From positions 186,001-250,000 of the forward strand of contig JACQDM010000010.1 in assembly GCA_016201045.1 (NCBI GenBank): DNA of 64,000 nucleotides, given 5' to 3'. A program made the position numbers and the translations under genes. Of the stretch, positions 18,779 through 28,178 are shown piece by piece (within the stretch, counting starts at the first letter, position 1; the number at the start of each line of letters is the position of its first letter). The stretch comes from Afipia sp. (GTDB lineage Bacteria > Pseudomonadota > Alphaproteobacteria > Rhizobiales > Xanthobacteraceae). Below the pieces are notes generated by a model. The model saw only the letters and a list, made by a program, of their open reading frames with translations, was not told the origin of the DNA and did no database searches.

Positions 18779-21190
18779 TTAGAATTTCAAACGGACGTCG
18801 GCGACGTAAGTGCGCTGTGGGAACGGATGGAACAGGTGATATTTGGCGTTGCCGACATTATCGATGCCGAAACTGACGGTGGCGTTATCGGTCGCCTTGC
18901 GCTGAACGCGCAGGTCGACCACCGTGTAGGAGTCGAACGCCTGATAGACGTTCGCAACGGTGTCGGTGTTGTCGAGCGTCGAATACTGCTTGCTCGCATA
19001 ACGCATCGCAGCCGTCAGCGACCAGTTTTCGTCCAGGCGATAAGTCGCGCCGGCCGTCACGCGCCAGGGCGGAATGTTCGGAATGTATTTTCCGTTTGCC
19101 GTCGTTCCGCCCACCGTGCTGACGAAATTCGGATCGCTGACGATGCGCGCGTCGGTATAGGTCACGCTGCCGAACACTTCCATGCGATCGATCAGCACAT
19201 TGTTCTTCTGCGCGGCCAATTCAACACCGCGTGTGCGTGTCCGGTCGATGTTCTGGATGAACGACGCGGTCGCCGCATTGCCGCTTGAATCCGTCGTCGG
19301 CGCAAGCTGGGAGATCAGCGTGTTGCGGCCGTCCTCGAAGAAGAACGACAGCCTCACCTTCCCGTCCGTAAACCTGCGCTCGAACGCGATCTCCTCGCTG
19401 AGCACATCTTCAGGCTTCAGATTCGGATTTGGCACCGCGAGCACCGTGCTCGACACCGAGACAATCTGATAAAGTTCGGCAACCGTCGGAAAGCGCGACG
19501 CCGCACCGAATGACGCCGTCACCAGCCAATCGGGGTTGGGCTCATAAGCGAGCGATACTTTGGGCGAGACGCGCTGCGCGCCGAGCGAAGGCTGGTACAT
19601 TGCAACCGTATTGGTAATCGCGCCCGTTGCAGCCGTCGTCGTCGTTTGCAGGTTGAAGCCGTTATAGGCCGCCCAGTCTTCCAGACGCACGCCGGTCGTG
19701 AGCTTCCAGTTCGGCGCGAATTTCCACGCATCCTGCACCCAGAGGCCGAGCGTGCGCGTCGTGCCCGCACTCGACGTGTAGAGCGTATTCGTTGAATCCG
19801 GCCCGCCCACCCAGTCCGCAGTCTTGTAGACGGGATTGAACAGATAATAGCGGTCGCCGTGGACGCCGAAGCTCACCTCATGAAAATCGCTGGCGCGCCA
19901 GATTCCCTTGGCATCGCCATTGGTCCAGTTGGTGCCGTCGAGACGCGCTATTTTTCCGAACGGGGTGAACGTCAAGCCCGCACCGACACCGAACGGCAGG
20001 CGCTGCGTATCGTTGAGAAAATCGACATACGAGACCGCAATGTCGAAATCGTAAGTACCCTTGGTATCCGATTTCAGCGACACGGCATTCGCAAGCCGCG
20101 TCTGATCCCAGGTGAAGCGCCCGTTCGCGAAACCCGACACGCCGCCATAAGTCGGCGCGCCGGTTGCGGTCGTTTGGAGATAGGATTGCACGTTGGAAAT
20201 CTGGTTATTGTTCCACAGCCCAATCGTGTAAGTCGCCGTCACCCACGGCGTAAGTTCGTAAGCGAACTTGCCGTTCAGCGTTTCCTGCTCGCTGTGCAAT
20301 AGCCCGCTGGCGCCGACGACATTCGCCACCGTACCGGGCACGCGGCCTGATTGAGGAATTGTCCCCGTCGTACCGGCAGGCGTTGTCGTGCTCGTCACCC
20401 AGCCGAGCGGCTGGCTGTCGCTGTTCAGATAGTTCGCGCCAATAAAATAGGAGAAGCGATCAATTTTGTCGCCGACGGAGAGCGATGTCTGATGCGAGCC
20501 GTAAGCCCCCTTTGTCTTGTAGACATCGAAGGTCTGGATCGCTTCGGTCTGCTTGGTCGTGAACTCGAACTTTTCCGGCATTTTGGTTGTAAACAGCAGA
20601 ACGCCGCCTTCAGAATTGCCCGGATAGGCCGCCGAGAAAGGTCCATAGAGAAAATCCACGCGGCTGATTGCCTCCGGCGTGATGAGGCCCCATTGCGAGA
20701 CGCCAAGCGTATTGTTGTTGGCGATCAGCGACGACACCAGAATATCGTCGACATAGATGAGACTGCGCGCGCTTGCCCCGAGGCCCGTGGTGCGCGTCGC
20801 CAGCACCGACTGATTGTCGCCGAAGTTGCGTTTGCGCACGAACAGGCTCGGCATGTATTTGACCGTGTCCTGCGGATCGACCGCGTTGACGGTCTCGCGG
20901 ACCCGATCGGCGGTCTGGCTCTCCGCTGTTTGCGGCAGATCGTAGCGCTGCTTGATCGGTGGCGGACCCGGTTGCTTGGCGCTGCCGGTTTGAATGACGA
21001 CACGCGGAAGCGGCTTCTGATTGTCGGCGACCGGCTTCGGTTTCGGCTTGCGTTTGACGCGCGTTGCCTCGACCGTGACCTGCGGCAACTGTTCGGTGCC
21101 GCCCGGCTGAGCAATCACAGGACGCACATCCGCTATCGCAAAAGCGGAGACGAGTGCACCGACCGCGCACATCGACCTTTGAATCGGCAT
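18779..21190 (-). CDS. TonB-dependent outer membrane receptor, probably for copper uptake
   Basis: 803 residues. Signal peptide about 1-27; TonB-box-like LPQVTVEATRV near 35; a Lys/Pro-rich linker (KRKPKPKP); a plug domain (about 85-205, with RSLIYVDDILV and ISRVDFLYGPFSAAYPGNS); a 22-strand barrel to the C-terminal VADVRLKF, ending in Phe as expected. The substrate cannot be read from the sequence. Copper is inferred from the downstream PCu(A)C gene and the upstream DUF2946 gene, an arrangement like the pcu copper genes of Bradyrhizobium. A siderophore or cobalamin receptor is the alternative, but no transport or synthesis genes for those lie nearby. Confidence 0.85.
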   Translation of the reverse strand: MPIQRSMCAVGALVSAFAIADVRPVIAQPGGTEQLPQVTVEATRVKRKPKPKPVADNQKPLPRVVIQTGSAKQPGPPPIKQRYDLPQTAESQTADRVRETVNAVDPQDTVKYMPSLFVRKRNFGDNQSVLATRTTGLGASARSLIYVDDILVSSLIANNNTLGVSQWGLITPEAISRVDFLYGPFSAAYPGNSEGGVLLFTTKMPEKFEFTTKQTEAIQTFDVYKTKGAYGSHQTSLSVGDKIDRFSYFIGANYLNSDSQPLGWVTSTTTPAGTTGTIPQSGRVPGTVANVVGASGLLHSEQETLNGKFAYELTPWVTATYTIGLWNNNQISNVQSYLQTTATGAPTYGGVSGFANGRFTWDQTRLANAVSLKSDTKGTYDFDIAVSYVDFLNDTQRLPFGVGAGLTFTPFGKIARLDGTNWTNGDAKGIWRASDFHEVSFGVHGDRYYLFNPVYKTADWVGGPDSTNTLYTSSAGTTRTLGLWVQDAWKFAPNWKLTTGVRLEDWAAYNGFNLQTTTTAATGAITNTVAMYQPSLGAQRVSPKVSLAYEPNPDWLVTASFGAASRFPTVAELYQIVSVSSTVLAVPNPNLKPEDVLSEEIAFERRFTDGKVRLSFFFEDGRNTLISQLAPTTDSSGNAATASFIQNIDRTRTRGVELAAQKNNVLIDRMEVFGSVTYTDARIVSDPNFVSTVGGTTANGKYIPNIPPWRVTAGATYRLDENWSLTAAMRYASKQYSTLDNTDTVANVYQAFDSYTVVDLRVQRKATDNATVSFGIDNVGNAKYHLFHPFPQRTYVADVRLKF

Positions 21191-21276
21191 TTGGAATTCC
21201 TGATGGCCGCGAAACCGCAGCCGTCGTCAACACATCGACCGAAGCAGCAACGCTGCCTAAATTACGGACAGATTGT

Positions 21277-21648
21277 TCAGGAATGGGAAGGTGGTGCGCG
21301 TGCCTGCGCGGGCGAGCTGCGCGGATCAGCAACGAGATCGTTATGTCTGTCCTGCCACGCGACGCGCTCAGGCGAGCGCAGGACCGCAACGACAATCGGC
21401 GCAGGTGAAGACAGCGATGCCGAGCCGCTTTGGGAGACGACGCAAAGCTCGCAGCAATTCTGATGCGATGGCTGACCGTCTGGCGCGGTTTGGCCGGACT
21501 TCTCCATCGACAGCGGCGAACAGATCGGCGCGGAGCCAAACGGATCCATCGCCGCAGCCATCGCGAAATAGGCACCGATGGGTGCGAAAATCTGCACCCA
21601 CATCGCGATCATGACAACGGGAAGGAATCTCCCGATCTGCCGGCGCAT
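21277..21648 (-). CDS. DUF2946-family small secreted/membrane protein, copper operon leader gene
   Basis: 123 residues from the ATG at 21648, which has GGGAG 8 bases upstream. An N-terminal hydrophobic segment (FLPVVMIAMWVQIFAPIGAY) acts as signal or anchor. The mature part contains a CCELCVV cysteine cluster near the middle, and the C-terminus is low in hydrophobicity. The family is of unknown function and often precedes copper TonB-receptor genes. It starts the three-gene unit, with an 86-base spacer to the receptor gene. A role in metal handling is inferred from the Cys cluster and context. The frame is open further upstream, but no better start is seen. Confidence 0.7.
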   Translation of the reverse strand: MRRQIGRFLPVVMIAMWVQIFAPIGAYFAMAAAMDPFGSAPICSPLSMEKSGQTAPDGQPSHQNCCELCVVSQSGSASLSSPAPIVVAVLRSPERVAWQDRHNDLVADPRSSPAQARAPPSHS

Positions 21649-21899
21649 CGAATTCGCTCCCGCTTCCGCGCTTCTGAATAATCGCGCCGCGCGCAGAAGT
21701 CGATACGGCCCGCCGACACGCGCCCGTAAAATCTCCTCTGAAATCACGTGTTTTTGGACCTCTGTGCCGATTCCCTTACTCGGGTATGGGACAACGGGAA
21801 ACTTATGGTTGTGCAACGCCACAAATATAGACAAATGTTGCCGAAAAACGTGACAAGCCAAAATCGTTCGGCTACACAAGCCGCTCAGGCCGATGCGTT
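21649..21899. other. AT-richer spacer upstream of the copper operon
   Basis: No gene recognised. The part 21740-21880 is clearly less GC-rich than its surroundings and should hold the minus-strand promoter of the copper operon. A TTGTCA hexamer occurs at 21851-21856 on the minus strand, but no well-spaced -10 was found. No convincing metal-regulator operator was identified. Confidence 0.4.
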
Positions 21900-22051
21900 C
21901 GCTCGTATCGTCTGGTGGTCCAAGTCTCGGGAGGAACCCTGGCGCGCATAAGCAGCGTCGCCCTGCTCAACCAAGGATAAATCCGAACCTTGCAGGGAAA
22001 ATTAGGGTCGACACAATTTTAAGAGCAGGACTGCGGTCCTGCTCTTTTTTT
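21900..22051 (+). ncRNA. Candidate small RNA ending in an intrinsic terminator
   Basis: The plus strand has an excellent terminator at 22021-22051 but no plus-strand protein gene before it; both flanking genes run on the minus strand. The preceding ~120 bases contain GC hairpins such as GGG-AGGAA-CCC and AGCAG/CTGCT. They also contain CCTGCTC (21962-21968), which is complementary to the 5' arm of the terminator (GAGCAGG, 22023-22029), so two exclusive folds are possible. The 5' end is not defined; TATAGA at 21826-21831 is a possible -10 with a poor -35. It does not show SRP, 6S or tmRNA landmarks. Confidence 0.35.
22021..22051 (+). terminator. Intrinsic terminator, plus strand
   Basis: Perfect 11-bp stem AAGAGCAGGAC / GTCCTGCTCTT with a TGCG loop, and a run of seven T beginning in the last stem bases. 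On the minus strand the stem is followed by AAAATTG, not a T-run, so the signal works mainly for a plus-strand transcript. It lies 12 bases beyond the stop of the minus-strand DUF1467 gene and may also protect against read-through. Confidence 0.85.
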
Positions 22052-22063
22052 GTCCGCGTGACA

Positions 22064-22339
22064 TCAGAATGGAAAGCCCAGCGCTTTCGACAGCCGCTCG
22101 ATACTGAGCAGGCCCTTGCTGTAAAGAAAAGCGAACACGCCATACACGATCAGCGAGATGATCGTGGTCCAGATCATCTTCCGTCCCATGCCCGTCACGG
22201 TCGGCGCTCCGGGATCGGTGCCGGCAATCTCCTCGCCTGCCTCGCGCTGGCTGCGGATATTGAACGGCAGCGTGACGAACAACACGACCCACCAGATCAC
22301 GAAGTAGATCGCGAGCGCGGTTGAAATTGTATAGGCCAT
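22064..22339 (-). CDS. DUF1467 family membrane protein
   Basis: 91 residues with two membrane helices (about 7-27 and 57-79) joined by a charged loop (FNIRSQREAGEEIAGTDPG). The family is common in alphaproteobacteria and of unknown function. Its ATG shares one base with the mce stop (TAATG), so it is co-translated as the last gene of the complex I - birA - rnj - mce run. Nothing in the sequence indicates a catalytic activity. Confidence 0.85.
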   Translation of the reverse strand: MAYTISTALAIYFVIWWVVLFVTLPFNIRSQREAGEEIAGTDPGAPTVTGMGRKMIWTTIISLIVYGVFAFLYSKGLLSIERLSKALGFPF

Positions 22340-22740
22340 TATTCTTGCTCGATCTCGACCAGCGCGCCCGAAAAATCCTTCGGATGCAGAAACAGCACCG
22401 GCTTGCCATGCGCGCCAATGCGCGGATTGCCATCACCGAGTACGCGCGCGCCTTCCTTGATCAACGCGTCGCGCGCTGCGATAATATCGGACACCTCGTA
22501 GCAGACATGATGAATACCGCCATCGGCGTTCTTGTCGAGAAATTTCGCAATCGGCGAACTCTCGCCGAGCGGCTGGATGAACTCGATCTTGGTGTTGGGC
22601 AGCGTGGCAAACACGGTGATGACGCCGTGCTCCGGCAGCGGTACGGCAGCGGATACATCCGCTCCCATCGTCTTGTAAATGCGCGCGGCTTTCTCGGCGT
22701 CCTTCACTGCGATGGCAACGTGATTGAGGCGACCCAGCAT
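22339..22740 (-). CDS. mce: Methylmalonyl-CoA epimerase
   Basis: Interconverts (S)- and (R)-methylmalonyl-CoA in the propionyl-CoA to succinyl-CoA route. 133 residues with the two-module vicinal-oxygen-chelate fold. Metal ligands are visible as His in LNHVAIAVKD (about 5), His in IHHVCYEV (mid-protein) and Glu in GALVEIEQE at the C-terminus. The length is normal. It lies 9 bases after the rnj stop and overlaps the DUF1467 start. Methylmalonyl-CoA mutase is not in this window. Confidence 0.94.
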   Translation of the reverse strand: MLGRLNHVAIAVKDAEKAARIYKTMGADVSAAVPLPEHGVITVFATLPNTKIEFIQPLGESSPIAKFLDKNADGGIHHVCYEVSDIIAARDALIKEGARVLGDGNPRIGAHGKPVLFLHPKDFSGALVEIEQE

Positions 22741-22749
22741 CGCGAACTC

Positions 22750-24423
22750 CTAAACCATCATAACGTGAACATAGCAAAGGGGCTTCTTGCCCCACAGATC
22801 GTTAATCTCGGAACGGACTGCACGGCGGACCGCTTCTGCTATCGAATCCGGATCGCGGCGGCGCGCACGCGGCAGGCTTTCGACCGTGGACACGACCAGA
22901 TCGAACACCTCGTCGCCGATATCCTCGCCGTCGCCATTCTTTTCCGGAATGCCGACGAGATCAACCTGCGGGTCGTCGGCGAGATCGCCTTTTTCCGTGA
23001 TCGCAACCGCGACGAACGCACATCCGGCAAACGACAGCTTTCGCCGCTCGACGACTGCACGCGCCTTCTCGGTCTCGAGGATGTTGCCGTCCTTGTAGAG
23101 TTTTCCGGCCGGCAATTCCTCGATGATCGCGGGCTCACCCGGACCGAGCCGCACGAGATCGCCGTTCTTGCACAGTAGAACTTTCGGCACGCCGCAGGCA
23201 CGCGCGAGCTTGGCGTGTTCGGACAGATGCAGCGGCTCGCCGTGAACCGGAATCAGAAGCTGCGGCTTCACCCACGAGATCATGTCGCGCAATTCATCGC
23301 GGCGCGGATGACCGGACACGTGAACGAGATGGGTGCGGTCGGTGATGACCTCGACACCCTGCATGATCAGGCCGTTGATGATGCTGCCGACGGCTTTCTC
23401 GTTACCCGGAATGGTCCGCGACGAAAAAATCACGCTGTCGCCTTTGTTGAGTGTCACTAGCGGATGATCGTCGTTGGCGATGCGCGCGAGTGCGGCGCGC
23501 GGTTCGCCCTGGCTGCCGGTGCATAGCGCCAGCACTTTGTCGGGCGGAAATTGTCAGTACAAATCCGCACCGCGAAAATTCTGCACGCCGTCGAAATGCC
23601 CGGTTTCGCGGGCGACCTGCGCCACCCGCTCCATCGCGCGGCCGACGAGAACCACCTCGCGACCGGCGGCCTTCGCCGCGTCCGCAACGGCGCGCAGCCG
23701 CGCGACATTGGATGCGAATGTCGTCACCGCGACGCGGCCCTTCGCGGCCTTGACGAGATCTGTAATGGTTGCAGCGACTTCGCGCTCCGACGGCGAGCGT
23801 CCTTCCCGCACCGCGTTCGTCGAATCGCCGATCAGCGCCAGCACGCCCTCGTCGCCGAGTTCACGCAGGCGCTTTTCATCGGTCGGCTTGCCGGAGATCG
23901 GCGTCGGATCGATCTTCCAGTCGCCGGTGTGAACGACAAGGCCCGCCGAGGTACGGATCGCGAGCGCATGCGATTCAGGAATCGAATGTGCGACGGGAAT
24001 GAACTCGACATTGAACGGCCCGAGGTCGATGCGGCCGCCGGACGGCACGACGGTGACGGGAATGTTCGGCGGATTGCGCTCGGACGCGCATTTCGCTTCG
24101 AACAAGGCCGCGCTGAATTTCGTGGCATAGATCGGACATTTGAGCTGCGGCCACAGATCGATGATCGCGCCGAAATGGTCTTCATGCGCATGCGTCAGCA
24201 CAAGCCCAACGAGATTCTTTCGCTCCTTGACGAGAAATTTGATGTCCGGCATCACAAGATCGATGCCGGGCAGATGATCCTCGTCGCCGAACGAGACGCC
24301 GAGATCGATGGCGAGCCAGCTTCTCTGATGGCGATTGCCCAAGCCGTAGATCGACAAATTCATGCCGATCTCGCCGACGCCGCCGAGCGGCGCGAATGTC
24401 AGTTCATCCGGGCGCGCCATCAT
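22750..24423 (-). pseudogene. rnj: Ribonuclease J gene interrupted by an in-frame TGA
   Basis: RNase J is a 5'-3' exo/endoribonuclease of the metallo-beta-lactamase/beta-CASP family. The N-terminal half (about 289 residues from ATG 24423) has the zinc motif LTHAHEDHFGA (HxHxDH) and LVVHTGDWKID, and ends FRGADLY. A TGA follows at 23554-23556. The same frame then continues with QFPPDKVLALCTGSQGEPRA and keeps family sequence to the C-terminus (MVSWVKPQLLIPVHGEP-type His motif region included). Without the TGA the product would be a normal ~556 residues, so there is one nonsense change and no frameshift. The stop falls inside the beta-CASP domain, so neither half alone should work. Real mutation, readthrough or base-calling error cannot be told apart here. 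The ATGATG start overlaps the birA stop. Confidence 0.85.
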
Positions 24424-25220
24424 GCCGCTCCCGAGGATTGCGCAGAGCCGAAATAGACATCTCCAGCTGCGATAGCGATGCGCTCGCCGTCATGCTTGGC
24501 CAAGATCATACAACCGGCATCGTCGATGGTCTCAAACACGCCTTCGACGGGAACGCCGCCGGTTTGAATGGAAACGACCTCGCCGAGACCCGCTGCACGC
24601 TTCAGCCATAGATCGCGAAGTTCTGGAAAGCCACGTCCATCGTCCCAGATGCCGCGAAACTCCGCCCACGAGTCCGACAAAGCCGCGAACAGATCGCTTG
24701 CAGTCGCTTCGATGCGTAGTTTTGCAAGCGATGTCGCTGGATACGGTGTGCCCTCGGGTGCTGATACGATATTCGTGCCCATGCCGACCGCAACCGAAAG
24801 CCTGTCTCCGACGGCCTCCGCCTCAAGCAGAATGCCTGCGAGCTTCTCGCGGCCCGCGAGAACGTCGTTCGGCCATTTCAGAACGAACTCAACGTCGCTG
24901 CCCCGCGCGCGCGCCTCCAGACTCACCGTCCGCAGCGCCGCCTCAAGTGCCAATCCCGCCGCAAAGCCGAGCGTCGCGGCAACCGATGGCGTCACGGCAA
25001 TCGTTTCGATAATCGTAGCTGCGAGATTTCCCTTCGGCGAAATCCATGCGCGCTGGCGGCGTCCGCGTCCGGCTGTCTGCTGATCGGTCACGAGCCATAG
25101 CGGCCCTTGTTCGCCCGCACGTGCGCATAAAAGCGCCTCGGCATTGGTCGAACCGATTTGCTCGAACGCCTCCAGCCGATACTCGAGTGCCCTTGCCCGT
25201 GGACCGAGCGCGAATGCCAT
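24420..25220 (-). CDS. birA: Biotin--[acetyl-CoA-carboxylase] ligase, no DNA-binding domain
   Basis: Attaches biotin to carboxylase carrier proteins through biotinyl-AMP. 266 residues with the class I ligase core: DQQTAGRGRRQRAW (adenylate loop), the GNLAATII strand, LKWPNDVL (catalytic Lys) and the C-terminal cap domain. The N-terminal winged helix of E. coli BirA is missing, so it is an enzyme, not a repressor. The ATG directly abuts the nuoN stop (TAAATG), and the end overlaps the rnj start, so it is translated as part of the complex I operon tail. Confidence 0.93.
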   Translation of the reverse strand: MAFALGPRARALEYRLEAFEQIGSTNAEALLCARAGEQGPLWLVTDQQTAGRGRRQRAWISPKGNLAATIIETIAVTPSVAATLGFAAGLALEAALRTVSLEARARGSDVEFVLKWPNDVLAGREKLAGILLEAEAVGDRLSVAVGMGTNIVSAPEGTPYPATSLAKLRIEATASDLFAALSDSWAEFRGIWDDGRGFPELRDLWLKRAAGLGEVVSIQTGGVPVEGVFETIDDAGCMILAKHDGERIAIAAGDVYFGSAQSSGAA

Positions 25221-26654
25221 TTAGAACAGCGACTTCGCGGCAAGCGTCGCGGCGTTCACCAGCGGCGCCGGATAGACGAAGAACAAGATCGTGAACAACC
25301 CGGCCAGGCCAAGCACGACGCGCAACTCCAGCCGCATCGGATCGACGACACCCTTCGGTTCGTCGAAATACATGATCTTGACGATGGTGAGGTAGTAGAA
25401 CGCACCTACCACGCTGGTCAGCACGCCGATCACCGACAGCGTGAACAATCCGGCCTTGATCGCGGCGAGGAAGACGTAGAATTTCGCGAAGAAACCCGCG
25501 AGCGGCGGCACGCCGGCCAGCGAGAACAGCAGCATGGCGAACACGAAAGCCATCACGGGATTGGTGCGCGACAGCCCCGCGAAATCGCCAATGGTTTCGA
25601 CAGCCTGCCCGTTGCGCTTCATCGCGATGATGAAAGCGAAAGTGCCGAGCGTCATCGCGACATAGATCGCGATGTAAACGAGCACACCCTGTGCGCCCTG
25701 CTGCGTCCCTGCGGCAAGGCCGACCAGCGCGAAACCCATGTGGCCAATCGAGGAATACGCCATCAGGCGCTTGATATTTTTCTGACCGATGGCGGCAAAC
25801 GAACCGAGCGCCATCGAGGCGATCGACACGAACACGATAATCTGCTGCCATTCCGGCACGATGCCGGGAAATGCGGTGAGCGCAACGCGCGTGAAGACTG
25901 CAATTGCAGCGACCTTGGGTGCGGACGCAAAGAATGCCGTCACGGGCGTCGGCGCGCCTTCGTACACATCCGGCGTCCACATGTGGAACGGCACGGCGGA
26001 CACCTTGAAGCAAAGTCCCGCCAGCAAGAATACGACGCCGAACAGCACGCCGAGATTGCCGCCCTTCGCGGCCATTGCGATGCCCGCGAACGACACGGTG
26101 CCGGTGAACCCGTAAATCAATGACGCGCCGTAAAGCAGCATGCCGGACGACAATGCGCCGAGAACGAAATACTTCAGCCCCGCCTCGGTCGATTTGACGT
26201 CGTCGCGATGGCTGGCCGCGACGACATAGAGCGAAAGGCTCATCAGTTCGAGGCCGAGGTAAAGTGTGATGAGATCGCCCGCCGAAATCAGCACCATCAT
26301 GCCCGCGGTCGAGAGCATGATGAGGATGGCGTATTCGAAAATCTTCGCCTGAGTGGCGAGATAACCGCGCGACAGGATCAACGCTGTGCCCGAGCCGATC
26401 AGCGCCAGGATTTTCAGAAAGCGCGCGTAGTCGTCGACGATATAACCGCCGCCGAACGTCGTCAGCTTGCCCGCCGGGAGCATCAGTTCCAGCACGCCCG
26501 TTATGACCAGCAGCAGAACCGCGAGCGCGGTAACGATCTGCGTCGTCTGCGCCTTGCGATAGGCGCCGAGCATCAACAGCGACATCGCGCCAACAGCCAG
26601 CACGATCTCCGGCACCACCGGAAGCAGCGAATATCCTGCAACGCTCACATTCAT
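25221..26654 (-). CDS. nuoN: NADH-quinone oxidoreductase subunit N
   Basis: Antiporter-like proton-translocating subunit of the complex I membrane arm. 477 residues, about 14 membrane helices, starting [20 protein letters not shown]. The proton-channel helices contain the expected buried Lys/Glu ([41 protein letters not shown]). The last nuo gene in the operon; its stop directly precedes birA, and nuoM ends 9 bases upstream. Confidence 0.97.
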   Translation of the reverse strand: MNVSVAGYSLLPVVPEIVLAVGAMSLLMLGAYRKAQTTQIVTALAVLLLVITGVLELMLPAGKLTTFGGGYIVDDYARFLKILALIGSGTALILSRGYLATQAKIFEYAILIMLSTAGMMVLISAGDLITLYLGLELMSLSLYVVAASHRDDVKSTEAGLKYFVLGALSSGMLLYGASLIYGFTGTVSFAGIAMAAKGGNLGVLFGVVFLLAGLCFKVSAVPFHMWTPDVYEGAPTPVTAFFASAPKVAAIAVFTRVALTAFPGIVPEWQQIIVFVSIASMALGSFAAIGQKNIKRLMAYSSIGHMGFALVGLAAGTQQGAQGVLVYIAIYVAMTLGTFAFIIAMKRNGQAVETIGDFAGLSRTNPVMAFVFAMLLFSLAGVPPLAGFFAKFYVFLAAIKAGLFTLSVIGVLTSVVGAFYYLTIVKIMYFDEPKGVVDPMRLELRVVLGLAGLFTILFFVYPAPLVNAATLAAKSLF

Positions 26655-26663
26655 CCCATTGCC

Positions 26664-28178
26664 TTACTGCAGCGCCGCGGCCTTCACGGCCGAGATCGCT
26701 GTCGAATAATTGTTGACGAGTTGCTGCACCGACGCCGCCGACATGTTGAGTACCGGGGCGGGATAAACTCCGAACAGAATGGTGAGAATGACCAACGGCG
26801 CGAGAATGACGACTTCGCGCATTGTCAGATCCTTGATTCCAGCCAGCGCCGGCTTGTCGAAAACGCCGAACACCACCTTGCGATAAAGCCAAAGCGCGTA
26901 GGCCGCCGACAGGATCACGCCGGTCGTAGCGGCGAACGCAGTCGGCAGCGAAACCTTGAACGTGCCGATCAGCGTCAGGAATTCGCCGACGAAACCGGAC
27001 GTACCGGGCAGCCCGACATTCGCCATCGTGAATACCATGAAGGCGAACGCATAAAGCGGCATGCGGTTGACGAGCCCGCCATAGGCGGCGATCTCGCGCG
27101 TATGCATGCGGTCGTAGACCACGCCGACGCAGAGGAACAGCGCGCCCGACACGATGCCGTGCGACACCATCTGGAACACGCCGCCGGAGACGCCCTGCAT
27201 GGTTCCTGCAAAAATGCCCATCGTCACGAAGCCCATATGCGCGACGGACGAGTATGCGATCAGCTTCTTGATGTCTTCCTGCATCAGCGCGACCAGCGAC
27301 GTATAAATGATCGCGATCACGGAGAGAGTAAAGACCAGTGGCGCAAAATCGTGGCTCGCCAACGGAAACATCGGCAGCGAAAAGCGCAGGAACCCATAGC
27401 CGCCCATTTTCAAGAGGATCGCTGCGAGAATGACGGAGCCCGCGGTCGGCGCTTCGACGTGTGCATCCGGGAGCCACGTATGCACCGGCCACATCGGCAT
27501 CTTGACTGCGAAGGATGCGAAGAACGCCAGCCACGCCCAAGTCTGCATGTTGCGCGGCACGGCGGTGTGCATCAGCGTCGGAATGTCGGTCGTTCCGGCA
27601 TTGAGATACAGCGCCATGATGGCGAGCAGCATCAGCACCGAGCCGAGCAGCGTGTAAAGGAAGAACTTGAAGCTCGCGTACACACGACGCGGCCCGCCCC
27701 ACACGCCGATGATGAGAAACATCGGAATGAGGCCGCCCTCGAAGAACAGATAAAACAGCACGAGATCGAGCGCGGAGAATGTACCGATCATCAGCGTTTC
27801 GAGGAACAGAAACGCCATCATGTATTCGCGCACGCGCAGCGTCACGCTCTTCCAGCTTGCCAGAATGCAGAACGGCATCAGCGCAGTGGTGAGGATCACG
27901 AACGGCAACGAAATGCCGTCGACACCCATGTGGTAGCCGATGCCGTTGGCGAGCCACGTCGTCTTCTCAACAAACTGGAAATCCGGCTGCGACGAATCGA
28001 ACCGCGCCACGAGAATCAGCGACACCGCGAAGGTGACGATGGTGGTCCACAGTGCAATCCAGCGCGAATTGCGCCGCGAGGCCTCGTCGTCGCCGCGGCT
28101 GACATAAATGACAAGCGCGCCGACCAGCGGGAGAAATGTAACGACCGACAGAACCGGCCATGTCACGACGGAGTTCAT
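26664..28178 (-). CDS. nuoM: NADH-quinone oxidoreductase subunit M
   Basis: Second antiporter-like proton pump of complex I. 504 residues from the ATG at 28178, which overlaps the nuoL stop as ATGA. Diagnostic segments: [18 protein letters not shown] (with the essential Glu), [36 protein letters not shown] and [13 protein letters not shown]. About 14 membrane helices. Confidence 0.97.
   Translation of the reverse strand: MNSVVTWPVLSVVTFLPLVGALVIYVSRGDDEASRRNSRWIALWTTIVTFAVSLILVARFDSSQPDFQFVEKTTWLANGIGYHMGVDGISLPFVILTTALMPFCILASWKSVTLRVREYMMAFLFLETLMIGTFSALDLVLFYLFFEGGLIPMFLIIGVWGGPRRVYASFKFFLYTLLGSVLMLLAIMALYLNAGTTDIPTLMHTAVPRNMQTWAWLAFFASFAVKMPMWPVHTWLPDAHVEAPTAGSVILAAILLKMGGYGFLRFSLPMFPLASHDFAPLVFTLSVIAIIYTSLVALMQEDIKKLIAYSSVAHMGFVTMGIFAGTMQGVSGGVFQMVSHGIVSGALFLCVGVVYDRMHTREIAAYGGLVNRMPLYAFAFMVFTMANVGLPGTSGFVGEFLTLIGTFKVSLPTAFAATTGVILSAAYALWLYRKVVFGVFDKPALAGIKDLTMREVVILAPLVILTILFGVYPAPVLNMSAASVQQLVNNYSTAISAVKAAALQ

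Noticed and set aside
21649-21879. Longer N-terminus for the DUF2946 protein (start near 21879)
   Set aside because: The ATG at 21648 has a good ribosome-binding site and starts directly before the hydrophobic signal segment; the extra 77 residues look like shadow translation of the AT-richer spacer.
21900-22051. SRP RNA, 6S RNA or tmRNA
   Set aside because: None of the landmark motifs (SRP GGAA loop with its flanks, 6S closing stem with large bubble, tRNA-like ends) is present; only a generic small RNA is supported.
22750-23535. Separate functional protein from the GTG at 23535 (C-terminal RNase J half)
   Set aside because: It begins in the middle of the beta-CASP domain, has no ribosome-binding site, and is the same frame as the upstream half; best explained as the remainder of the interrupted gene.
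23554-23556. TGA in rnj as a selenocysteine codon
   Set aside because: RNase J is not a known selenoprotein family, the position is not a catalytic residue, and no obvious SECIS-like hairpin follows.
24943-27957. A 1004-codon open frame on the minus strand across birA, nuoN and nuoM
   Set aside because: It is in another frame of genes that clearly encode NuoN and NuoM. Its product is Arg/His-rich with no domain. Long shadow frames are usual in GC-rich DNA.
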